Shown: in pieces, positions 1 to 12,500 of the stretch
Layout of the letters: each line of letters starts with the position of its first letter
Numbering within the stretch: the stretch's first letter is position 1
Source of the DNA: Phoronis australis
Taxonomy: Eukaryota > Phoronida > Phoronidae
DNA length: 64,000 bases
Assembly (NCBI GenBank): GCA_002633005.1
Contig: NMRA01000020.1
Span: 1,526,816-1,590,815, forward strand
Direction: 5' to 3'
The notes under the pieces: model-generated
What the model was told of the DNA's origin: nothing
Seen by the model: the letters and a program-made list of their open reading frames with translations, nothing else
Databases searched by the model: none
Program-made: the position numbers and the translations under genes

Positions 1-350
1 CCTAAATTGGTGAGGTTTCACCGAATGTAATAATTTGAGACAAACGTTACAACTATAAGCAGTCTCAATCAAATCTTGTATTTTTTGACGTTAAGGGGTT
101 CATGGGGGCTTTTAACTGTGTTAGTTGGTTCTCACGTTTACATGCACGCCACCTATTGATTAATATGCCAACTGGGGTGTTACTGGGCAATGCGCCGGTG
201 CACTATCCAGTAAGACCACTAGATTTGTATGCGCTGAGGTGAACGTCGTCGTATAGTTGTGTTGTGTTGTGATAAGTCACTGACTAATTATGTGCCTAAA
301 CTATCAGAAAAGCATTATTGATAATAATTGTTGGTATGTTTGTGTTGTAG

Positions 351-515
351 ATCATCTGAAGGAACCCCTGAAGAACTATATTGCCAAGTTAAAAGTTGTC
401 CGTGTTGTACGGACGAAAAAGAGGGAAGGGTTGATAAGAGCCCGGTTGCTAGGGGCTTCCGTTGCCCAGGGCAATGTACTGACCTATTTAGATTCACACT
501 GTGAATGTGCACAAG
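351..515 (+). CDS. GALNT: GALNT exon with the DSH metal-binding motif
   Basis: The acceptor TTGTAG ends at 350 and the donor GTATGT starts at 516. The exon begins with the last two bases of an Asp codon and ends with the first base of a Gly codon. It encodes the segment containing [10 protein letters not shown] and [12 protein letters not shown], i.e. the nucleotide-sugar binding half of the GT-A fold with the catalytic DxH motif. The preceding exon is not in the window; bases 1-350 read as intron. Confidence 0.96.
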
Positions 516-3500
516 GTATGTGATTAGGAAAATGACTCAAGATGGTGTTAACCGTTACAGTGTTCCTGGATTTTGTGATCCAATTAGATGTCCATTATTC
601 AGTGAAGGAAATTTATCCTCAAAATTCAGGACTACTGTAAGTGACAATTACTGATACTTTTCTTAACTGTTATACTTTTTTGTCATATCGTTGTTGTTTT
701 TTTCCATCTATCCAAAATCTATAATTTCATACGGTTAAGTTATTCAGGGCTTGGAATTTTCCGTGGAAACGCGGATTTCTGCTTTTTTCAAATGTTCTGT
801 CCGCGCATTTTATTATATTTCCGCGTAAAAAAAATTGGATTTGATATAAAATTTCCGCAGCAAATTCCTTTCTTACCGCGGCGTTGCAGACGACGTTCAC
901 CTCGAAAAGCGGAAGTTGCTCTTTATGTTTCGGAGGAACGTAAATTGTCAACATTGCCGGGGCATCTGGGATAGCGTGGTGGGATTTTCAATGGCGTCCC
1001 GTGTTATTGTAAACCGCGGCGACAAATACTACGGCTCTGGAGCCAAAAATGTGTGGGTTGGGAGTGGACGGACGAGCTAAAAGGACGCAGACGCATGCTA
1101 CTGATGGTGGTAACGTTTTTTTTTTTTTTAGTCTTCCGGATTTTTGTGGGGGAAAGGTTCACATCGACCATTTCAAGGCTGGGTAGCGCGCATGATTTGG
1201 GCCGTAAAAGTTTTCGCGTTTTTTGTCATTGGTCATTCCAAGCCCTGGTTATTGAGCTCATATTTTTTGTGAATGCACTTCTTTTTAATGAGACAGAAAG
1301 TTGAAAAGTTTCTTGTGGATGTACGAATTTAAAAAATTCACATTTTCATGTAAAAAGTTAAAAAATATTTTGAATACAGAGTCTTATTGAAGAGCCTGAT
1401 TACGCATTTCAAGATTTTCCTTTTTGATGCAGAGAAAACTTGCTGTAGTTAGCCGACGTGAACTTACTTGCAGAAACCCCTCTTGTTTACCAGTTTCCTT
1501 GTTATAATTATACATGTGTCCATTTTTTATTTTGATTTTCTTGCGGATTAATCTTTGCGAAAGTAGGTGTGGAATTTTTTATCATTCACTTAATTTGACA
1601 TTACAACGGTGTCATTAATCAATTTTGGGATGCTGTGTATTTTTCTTGTCTTTCTTGATCCAAAATCATCATTGTGACTGTTGCGAGTAAATGGAGTCTT
1701 TGTCACTGAAACTCAGTGGAATACCTCAGCTCTGCTCCAACAATTTCACTTACATTTTCCTAAGAAAACTGATAACCTTAGATCAAGGTACTAGTCATTG
1801 CAGCATTTAAGTTTCCTAGGTAGTGTTCCTCATGATAAAAGTCCAAAACTTGAGCTCCAACTTAGTTTTGCAGGCACTTCACTAACCTTCGATTTAAGAA
1901 GCATGAACAGAAATTTTCAAAATCAATTGTTCAAAAATTGGATTTCTGGCCCAGATCTGATGAATAATATGTTGATTATTACGCTCCAAAACCTTTCCAA
2001 ATTTACATTTTTCTAATTGGTTCAGCTTTGTGTGCACAGAGAAACTTGAGTGTCATGTTGTTTTTCATTTTGTTTCAGGAGTTATCCCCCTTTAATGGAA
2101 CGTTGTTGGTTTTACAGCTGAAAAACAAAGTTTTGGGGTTTTGATTTGTTGGATTAGACGGACATCTTGAAGTTGTTAGCTTTAACCAGAGTTATAAAAC
2201 AACAAAATGTGTTGTGTTTTTGTGGTTTTATTACGAATCGCCATTCCACCGTTGTTTCCATTCATTCACTGAAATCTAGGCTGGTGTCCTTATCATAATA
2301 CAAAATGCCCTTAAAATACACTGCTATTTACTGTGTGGCATTTGGCTCAGCATCAGAGCATCCGTCTTCTATTGCAGAGCTGATGGTTTTGATTCTGTGT
2401 TAATGCTAATTAATGCGAAGTTTCTATTCTCATCGAAAACGTCTACGTAAACGCTGTCTCCTTAATCACTTTAGGTTGGCTGGAGCCTCTCTTGGACGAG
2501 ATTAAGAAAGATAAGACAACTGTCGTGTGTCCTGTAATTGACGTTATCGCCGACGACAACTTCAAGTTTCAGTATGGCTCCGCTCGTTCTACAAGCGTTG
2601 GCGGGTTTGACTGGAACCTACAGTTTAACTGGCACCCCATCCCTGACCATGAGGTCAAGAGGCGTGGCAATGATTTTGCACCCATCAGGTACAAGTCACC
2701 TCACACATGTCAATCAAAAATCAAGAAACCAAATGCTAGGACATCATTGGTTAGCAAAGCTGTGAAGAAGAAATGTTGAACTGAAACAATCTGAATTATC
2801 AAGATGTAAATTGAACCAATCAGGATGAACAATATGAAGGTGTCAATGATATTCTGTTTTGAAACCAATTGATACAAATCTTGAATAGGACTATCAAAGT
2901 GTGGCATACTGTATGCTAAGCCCGTACACCTTCAATTTATAATCAATTTCTTCACATCATTACCTACTCAAGGTATGTCCTTGTTGAGGATTTTCTCACA
3001 CAACAAAAACGTAAACACATCTAACCAGCAGTACAGCTACTAACGTCCATTTTGTATTAGCAATTGGGTGGCCTACACTAACAACATTCGCTTCATTTTT
3101 AATCTTGTTTTCGCATGAATTTTATTTTTAAGTGTATGCTCCCGACCTGGAATACCTTTCCGATCAATATTATTGAAGCTTTTGGTTCGAGGCAACGTGC
3201 TGCAATTATATGTTTTTTATTAGGCTGCGTAATTTTTTCAAACATCGGTAAAAATTCTTCAACTTGGAACACGACGTGCACAAGGGAAATTTCATTTTGT
3301 CAAGTTCCTAAACAATAATATTTTTTCAGGAAACAGCAAACAACATTTGGCAATTATTTTTGTTCCAAATTGAAGAATTTTCACCATATTCATGGCTGGG
3401 AGTATATTTTAAGTATCAAATCAGCATGTCATATCTTTCAATATTATCTTTTCCATGCCAGGTTCCCTGCTGTCCTTATGATTTAACGCTGCTAACACAA

Positions 3501-6500
3501 TTTTATATGTAGCATGACCGTAACTCGAGTGAACTGGACGATGTAACCAAAATTAAGATTTACGGCTTGGCATACACTTGTCTTACATGCAATTAGTGCT
3601 TTTTAAAGATACCCATCATGGCTAAACTTATAAAATGCTAAGTTTGTTAGAGCATTGTGTCTATTGTTGGTGTGTATCTGACTGTGCTAATCTTAACCCA
3701 TCTCACATTTTTATTGAGTGCATGAGAGGTCTTGAGATTGTATAAACATTTTGCAACTCTTTTGTTTACATGGTGCAGAACTGGTTACTAATTTGCAATA
3801 TTCACTTTGAAATTCTCAATGTATTTTGTTTGTTAATGTTAGTAAACGTATTACGCTCTCTGAGCTCGGTACTGGTTCACTCTTTATTTGTTTTTTGATT
3901 ACTGAGGAGGTAAAATAAGGCTTTATTGTTAAAATAAAGATGGCCGTGACTCCCAATTGAGTTAGCGACTGCGGTGAACTGTGCTGAGCATTAGTGAAAT
4001 GACTGGGCCCGGTTTATGAGAGGATTTAAGAGGACTCATACATGTAAGTTCAATATTTGTTAGGAGGATCAGAGGCACTTTATTGCTAACGCGAAGCTGC
4101 CTTTATTTATAACAGTGAAATGCTGGGACCATTGTACAAATCCATAATTTTTCATATTCAAATTTAACAACCACCTTCATGAGTCGTGTCACTGAACTGC
4201 TCACAAATTAAAATCGAAGTTACGACCGGCTGAGCTAAGTGCGAACTTATGACCTTCTGATAAAGTGGATCCTTGGTGTGTATGCACGTGTCTGTGTGAT
4301 TCGAATAATTGTGCAAATGTGTGTGGTCATCTCCTGAAGGGTCTGTTGCGCCGTGTGGTGGTGAAGTGAACATAGTTGCTTTAAGGGCACTTAGCATACT
4401 GAATCTCCAGTTTTTCTACAACTGCATGGAGAACATGGAAGTCTCTGGGAACAAATAATGAACCCTCGCATCTTGGATTGTTAACTCATAAATGGATGAG
4501 GCCGTTGACGATCTCAATTTGAAAATTTTCTCCTAAGAGATCTCGTCACACATCTCAAAGACTTTATTGGTCAATTTTCTTCTAAATGTCTCTAATAGAT
4601 GTAGTAGAACTGAGTTGAGTGCATTAGGCTTTTTATTGAAGGTTGTGACGCTAACCCTTCCGTACCTCTTGCGCTTGGTCTTGCCAGTTCGAAGAGTTTA
4701 CATGTGGTGTTTGCTCAAGTGCATTTGGCTTAAGGAAGCGTTAGTCCGCTGGTGTACCGCCGGCTTTGCTTGTATCTGTTATTCCATTCCTTCTTGGGAA
4801 ATCTTACCTGATCCTACTCTGTTAGGCGACCAAGCACATTATGCTTATATATTGATTCTCTTTCATTGAATCATGTTCTCCCATGCTTTTATATTCACCA
4901 TCAGTGTTCCACTGTTTCTCTTGTGCTTTTCAGGGCTTGGAATTTTCCGCGGAAACGTGGATTTCCGCTTTTTTCAAATGTGCTTTCCGCTTTTTTTATA
5001 ATATTTCCGCGTAAAAAAATCGGATTTGATATAAAATTTCCGCGGCGAATTCCTTTCTTACCGCGGCATTGCAGACGACATTCACCTCGAAAAGCGGAAG
5101 TTGCTCTTTATGTTTCGGAGGAACGTAAATTGTCAACATTGCCGGGGCATCTGGGACAGCGTGGTGGGATTTTCAATGGCGTCTCGTGTTATTGTTAAGC
5201 GCGGCGACAAATACTACCGCTCTGCAGCCAAAAATGTGTGGGTTGGGAGTGGACGGGCGGGTTAAAAGGACGCAGATGCATGCTACTGATGGTGGTAACG
5301 TTTTTTTTTTTTTAGTCCTCCCGATTTTTGTCGGGGAAAGGTTCACATTGACCATTCCAAGGCTGGTTATCGGGCATGATTTGGGCCGTAAAAGTTTCAA
5401 AGTTTCCGCGTTTTTTGTCATTGGTCATTCCAAGCCCTGGCTTTTACATTCACCATCAATGGCCATTTTGTCTTTCATCGATAGTACACTGTACAGATAG
5501 AAATTTTAAGGATAGCGTCACGCTTCATCGTCCAATCCTTGTGTGTGCGAGTCTCTCTGCTTTGCTGGCTAGTAGATAAAGAAACAGAAACTGCAACAAC
5601 ATCAACAAACAGAAAAGTTTTGCAATGTGGTAATAAAGGTGACTTGTATTTCTTGGAGTTTTGGACAGCAAAGGTTTCTCATCTCTAACGTAAATCGCTT
5701 CTGCTTTTTCAGATATCTAATCTAATGGATAGTCTGTACATGACTCGTCATTTCAGACAAACATTACTGGCAAAGTTCACTTGCTCTTGGTCATCGTGAT
5801 GGTCAGTGGTCATGACGGGAAATTCTGGATCATTGCATCCAATTATTACGCTCTGCTGTCATAGAAATTAAATTTTTGTTTCTTTTTTGCAGATTTAAGC
5901 TTGTGATTTTTTGTTCAGTTCTTTGTTTTTTATCAATACAAAACTCTTTTACAGGCACCAGATGGCACCGTTGTATGGTCAAATGATGGCTAGTCTTTAA
6001 TGTTCCCCATTACAACAGTTATTGCCCCAATTTCAGTTGTGTGATAGACCACTCACCCTCTATTGGTTGCCAAGCTGACTACTATGTGCCCAGTCAGATA
6101 TGTGGGTGCAAATTGCTGTCATGGCAGACATAGTTTCCATTGCTAGTGAAGGATGGTCATGACATTTGAAAGATGTCTTCATATCAATGTGATCATGGCT
6201 GAGACTGATTTTTATACGTGTTCGGCTTGTCCTCAGTGTCCTCTTGTGGCAATTTTATTTTTTGGGTGTGCCTCTATAGCTATCTAGTTCCATGACAGCT
6301 CTTCATGAAATGTAACTTTTTTGATGCAATCAAGGAGATGAAAACAACTATTTTGATGAATACAACTTGCCCTCAATTTTAGTATTTTACTGTCTATTTT
6401 TGACACCCAATTTCTCCCTCACCGAATGTCCTCCACTCCCTGCCCTTAGCCCCCTCTCCCCCTTCCCGTGCNTGCCTCTCCCCTTCTCTGCTTTTAAGTG

Positions 6501-9500
6501 GTCACATTCTTAAGTCTGCTCTGTTGAAAGTGACTCAAAATTATTGTGCTAATTCCTGGGAAGTTTCTTTTTCAGGTGCTCTTTTGAAAAAATTATAGAG
6601 TGCAAATTCGTCATCTAGGTTGGCTTGAACCTCTTGTTGATCGAATAAAGGTGAACAAGACCATTGTTGTATCCCCTGTCATCGAGTCCATTCACGATGA
6701 AACTCTTGCCTTCGAGCGGACCAAAGCAAAGAGAATTTCCGTTGGCGGATTCCGTCTATCCACGATGGAATTTGACTGGTTCCCTCTACCAAGAGAGGAG
6801 TATCTACGGAGATACAAACTAGGGACTTATATTGATCCTATTAGGTATATTGTGTAAAATACATGTGGTTGTTGATGGCATGGGGAGGTAAAGCACAGGT
6901 TTGCCGTGACTGGATCTACCCATTTGTATGGTCTTGGAGATGGCGTGGTGTGAATCAGTGATGTGTGTAGTTGTGAGGAGTGAGAACATGTTTGTCTGGC
7001 ATTGTAATCTTATTAGTCTTGCTCAGCACATCACCGTGGCTTCTGGGTAAAACACTACTTGGTCTTAAGGCAGTGACGAATGCGTGAAGTCTGTGTACAT
7101 TTAAGTCAGTCACATATTACTGAAACCAGTCTATGTTTCCCTTGCCAGTATTTAAACGATCAAAGACTGTTAGTGTTACATTGTGATGTCACTCACAGTA
7201 AACCCTGGGTACTTGTTAAGCTGTTACACTGCCACTTAGCTCAGATTCTCTGTCTTATTAATCCCTCGTCTCACTTGAGCTCTTTGATGGTAGTGTTGAT
7301 ATGATGCTTTGAACATTGTGTCTTGGTTAATATTTCATTTCCTGTTTAGGACGCGAGTTCAGACTGTTAAAAACAAGTCTTTTCCATTTAGAACAAATAT
7401 TTGTTTAAATTACCAGTCTCTTAATGCTTATTTAATGGAAAAGAAATTAGCGAAGCTTCTTAATGAGTGATGCATTAAATATAAGCCACCTTTTTATAGA
7501 AGACTTTGCTCTTGTTAAAAGCTCAGCATTGAACAATTATTGTACTCTGCAGACTCCAACTTCAAATCGCGTAGAGGTTAGAAAGGGACAGACACACAGC
7601 TAACTTAAACCATTAATTTTCTTACCAATTTTTGAAATGAGGCTAGAGGGTACTTTGCAAATTTATTGTTCTGCAGTGAAAGTCGGCCTGATCTCATTTC
7701 TAATTCAATTAGCGTTTGCGTGTTTGTGTAGTAGTTTTCGAAAAAATGATTGTTACTGGCCTTCTACATAATTTTGTCGAAGTTATCACATATGTTGTGA
7801 GGGAAGATTGTTATGATTTGTTGATAGAAAAGAGTGATGGAAGAAAGGACTGTGGACCAAGGATAACAGGAAGGATTCTTGATATTGATTGAAATTTTGG
7901 GTTTTGATGTGGAGTAAAAAAAGTGAGCTAACTGAAATATTTTATGCTTTTTAGTAAGTACAATAGATAACATTACTGCCCAGAAATCCGATTAACATCC
8001 GGACAGCAGCTTAACATTAGCATAAATGTTTGTTGAAAATGAAATGAGGATTTTGCTCTAGAATTTGTGTTCTTGAAAATTACATGTTTAAGTGGTTGCC
8101 TTGTAGGTCACCTACTATGGCTGGAGGATTATTCTCTATCAGCCGGGAATACTTTGAAGAGTTGGGTAGCTATGACCCTGGCATGGATATTTGGGGAGGA
8201 GAGAACCTAGAACTGTCCTTCAGGGTACGTTCAACTTGGCTGTATGAAACGCGCGTTCTTATTCACCTGAGATTATGGTGATCACATCTACTCGCTGCGT
8301 GCGGTGGGTCTTGTAAGGTGTGAATTGTGTAGCTGTAGTCCTGTTACTGTCTCTAATGGTGGTACAGTAGGTGAACTGTTATCAGGGCCTTGGCTACCAT
8401 ACTTTACTTAAGTTTTGACTTGACTCGAAAATTAACCGCTAGGGTAGCAGGTTTTGATTAAACTTCAACAATGTTACGTTGTGTAACTGGTCAATTGTCC
8501 AGTCTGGAGTTAAGTTTGATGTTTACCGGCCAAGGTCTTACCTGTGAATATGGTGACTGCCTGATAATATATAGTATAATATATGGTAAAATTAGTTACA
8601 AAATATTTTAATGACCATAACGTTGTAGCCTGTGATATTTCTTAAGACTGAAACCCGAATCATTCGAGACAAACAAGACTTTTATGACGCGTTACTAATC
8701 ACCAGATTATACATAAATGTGAATTAAATTTTTGTCAGTCTGTAAGTTATTAAGACGACTATTTGCACATTTGAATTTATTGGCGTGTTTAGATATGGAT
8801 GTGTGGCGGTACCCTGGAAATCATACCTTGTTCCCACGTTGGACACATCTTCCGCAAGCGAAGTCCGTACTCGTGGAAGTCTGGAGAGAATGTGGTGAAA
8901 AAGAACTCTGTACGCCTCGCCGAGGTCTGGATGGATGAGTATAAGAAGTACTATTATGAGAGGTTCAACTTTGACCTGGTAAGTTGAGGGGTCAACCACT
9001 TTGGTTCCCCTTGCAATTTGTTGAGACAGACATACAAAATTATGTCACTTGGAGCAGCAGAGTTTACCATCTTAGGATTGAATGATGTGAATGCCACATC
9101 TGACTCGTGCTATGGAAGTAGGCTATCATGTCTGACAAGTGTTTATTCTACTTTCAAGCAAATATTGAAATTATATCAGAATTTGTTGTTGAATTATGTA
9201 CTATACAAAGTAAATAAGAGAAAAGACGATCTAAAAATGAAATTGGCTTTGACGTGCTTTCCAGATTTTGGGTATTTTTTGAGTAGTGTGTTTTTATTCA
9301 GGCACATGTAAAATTAGAAAGTAACTAAAAACAAGATATTTCAATATGTTGCCAAATGAGGAATCTTGTTACTTATGCCTTGGCCATGGCTGATGGTTCT
9401 AGTCTCACCTGTGTGTTTGTTCACTATACAGGGCCAGTACGGGGATGTGTCCGCCAGGAAGGAGCTGCGTAAACGACTCAAGTGCAAGTCATTTGATTGG

Positions 9501-12500
9501 TACATCAAGAACGTATTCCCTGACCTCTTTGTACCAGGAGATGCAGTTGCTTCTGGAGAGGTAGGTCAGACAAATTATGTAATAGTAGTTTGCCTGTATC
9601 ACTGATTGGCATTAGCTGATGATGTCTTTTGACAGGGCATGTTTTACCATTTTTAGACGAAAGACTTCATTGGAAGTAATAGAGAATGGATTTCGTGTGA
9701 CATGGTGACATTCCGTGACAAAATTTCCTTGCCCGAAATTCGGTGACATTTCGTGGCAATTTGAGAATTCTGTGACAAAATGTGTGGCAAATATGTCTGA
9801 TAGTGTTTTGCTGGGTTTGCAGTTATTTTATACTGCATCAAGTGGTGGTTCCTTTTTTCATAAGTTATAAAATTATGGAATTCGCCGTTATCACTGACAA
9901 ATATTGCGTCTCGTATATGTGACAAAAGCAAAGTTGACGTGACTTATACATGCAAAAAGCACCAAAAAGTTGTGACAATTGAGACTTTCCCACGCCTTTT
10001 TGAAAATTCTGAGAAGTGACAAATTGTGACGTGCCACAAAACATGAATCCATTATCTGAAATAGCTTAGTGGCATAATGCAGAGCATTTCTCATTTTCAC
10101 GTTTCCTGTGAAAGGCCTTCTGGTGTGTTCCATATCCAAAAGTTTGGCTTGAATAAGAACTCTGATTATTACAGTTCAACTCATCCTAGTCAAGTTTAAT
10201 TACAACAGGCAACTCAATGAAAAGTTCTTAATTTTGTTGAAGCTATGTTCTGCCCTTTTCAGCTGGCTAAAAAACGAAAATCGAATTGGGCATTTTACTG
10301 TCATGAAATTTGTTTGATAATAGTCCTTACCATGATAAGATTCTATTTCCGTTACCAACAAGAACAACAAAATGTTCAGGGACTCAAGAAAACGCTTCTG
10401 AGTTTTTTATTGGGGTTGGCCAACCCTAAAATTTCTAATTTGAAAGTAACGTATCATTATACAAGTGACTTGAGTTAATAACGGAAATCACGGTAAGGAC
10501 TATTACAGGACCAATTTTATGAGAGTCAAATGACTTTTTCATTATTGGCCAGCTAAACAGGGCGAAATGCAGCTTAAATGTTCAAACAAACTGTCATGGG
10601 CAATTTTGATATTGTTTCATTGAACAGGAGGTCTGTTCTAGAAATGAAATCAGAACTTGGCTTAGTTCTATTTTACAAGGCTGTTGGTAGCCAATATGGT
10701 CGAATTTTGTGTGCAAGTTCTAATGTCCCGTTCCTGTAAAAAAACAGCATTTCACATTGATGTACATAGGGCCATCTGAGCAATGAGCAGGCATACAGCT
10801 GGTAATTTGAAACACTAATTTGACTAACATATTATCCTTATCCAAGCCCAATCTCAGCCATTTTTTGTTTCATTTGACTTGAATTACTGGTATATACTGT
10901 CCATACTTACTTATAGGTTCGCAGCAAGGCATCTCCCATGTGCCTGGATAGTCCTGCGGACACTCCGTCATTCAATAAACCAGTCAAGATGTGGCAATGT
11001 CACGGACAAGGGGGTAACCAGGTTAGTAGCAAGACTTGGGCACCAAATTCAAAGAACTGAGTAAGGTAACCCATTTTAATGGGTCAGGAAATACTTTCAT
11101 TGATAGCTCCGTGTTTATGTTACTGCCACATGGTTATTTTCATTTTGAAAAAGAAATAATCATGATTGCTATTGAAACATTGAGTTAGAAAAAAATTATC
11201 GTAACTGAAATTGTTCTTAATGGGATCACTTAATATAAATAAATACAACTGAAAAATGATGGTCAGCTTTTTGAAAATTTCATGTGCTTTCTTGAAGCTT
11301 AAAATTTTAATTTCATGCCATTACCCTTAGAACTCTTAGATTAAACATTTGCTTTTCTGTAGGATTCTAAGCCAAGATTTATACCAACTTTGACTGTTGT
11401 TGTGAAAAGTACATGAAGAGAGCCAGCGATAATGTTTCTATGACGCAAAACTGAAATAGTGTGCTGGACAATATCTAACCGTAAAATACATGGCATAACC
11501 TTTGAAACACACATGGTCTTTAGTTTTAAAAGGTTGCAGTTTTAAGCAGTGTTGAATAAGTTCGAATTATTTGTAGAACATAAAATGTTAAAGGGAATAG
11601 AGTAGTTACCTGTCGGCGAACTGTTTGTGTTTGCGGACCTAGCTTTCGAGCCCATCCCGGGCCCTTTGTCGGGGTACTGGTGGGAATCTTGGTGTCACAT
11701 GGTCACCAGTGGGTGGTCCTTGGTGGTTGTCCAATCCCACCTGGTGGCAGTTGCTTGCGAGGAGGTGCTGGTAATTAGCTGGTAATTCATATCCACTGTC
11801 TGTTCAATTTTGGTTTATTTCTCATGATTTCGACTGCTTCTCTGATAGTATTTTGATTGTTAGGTTTGCAAATGTTGTGCGATGTGTCCATATGGTGGTC
11901 TACAGCTGTAGGGTTTTCAGATGATATACTGAAGCACTGTATGAACGAATCACACAACATTTGGAAATCTACAGTCAAAATACTATTTAGAGAAAATAAA
12001 TATTGGAATCATAAAATCGAGAAACATTCAAAATCATGAGCAATAAACCAAAATTGAACAGAGACAGTGGTTATGAATTACCAGCTATTTACCAGTGCCT
12101 CTTCACTAGTAACATCTACGAGGTGAGGTTGGACAACCATCAAGGCCACCCACTGGTGACCATATGTCTCAAATATTCCCGCCAGTACCCAGATGAAGGG
12201 CCCAGGTCCGCAAACACGAACAGGCCGCCCATAGGTAACTACTCTATCCCCTATACTATGTAACAGCGCCTCCTATGAACATTCATTCCGTCATAAAATG
12301 TTGAAATTGTGTACATTTGTTTCTTTAGTTCTGGATGTTGAGTAAGAGTGGTGAAATTCGCCGTGATGAAGGCTGTATGGACTATACAGGACGGAACAGT
12401 GTCAACATGTTTGCTTGTCACAGTCAGAAGGGTAACCAAGAGTGGATCTATGGACCGGTGAGACACTCTATTTGGTCGAGTGACCTACATTTGTCTCTAC

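Larger units (their letters stand above)
516..2474. other. GALNT intron between the DSH exon and exon A
   Basis: Intron bounded by GTATGT and TTTAG. It contains a complete MITE at 745-1247 and a tRNA-like SINE remnant near 2334-2400. Nothing else is recognised. Confidence 0.8.
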
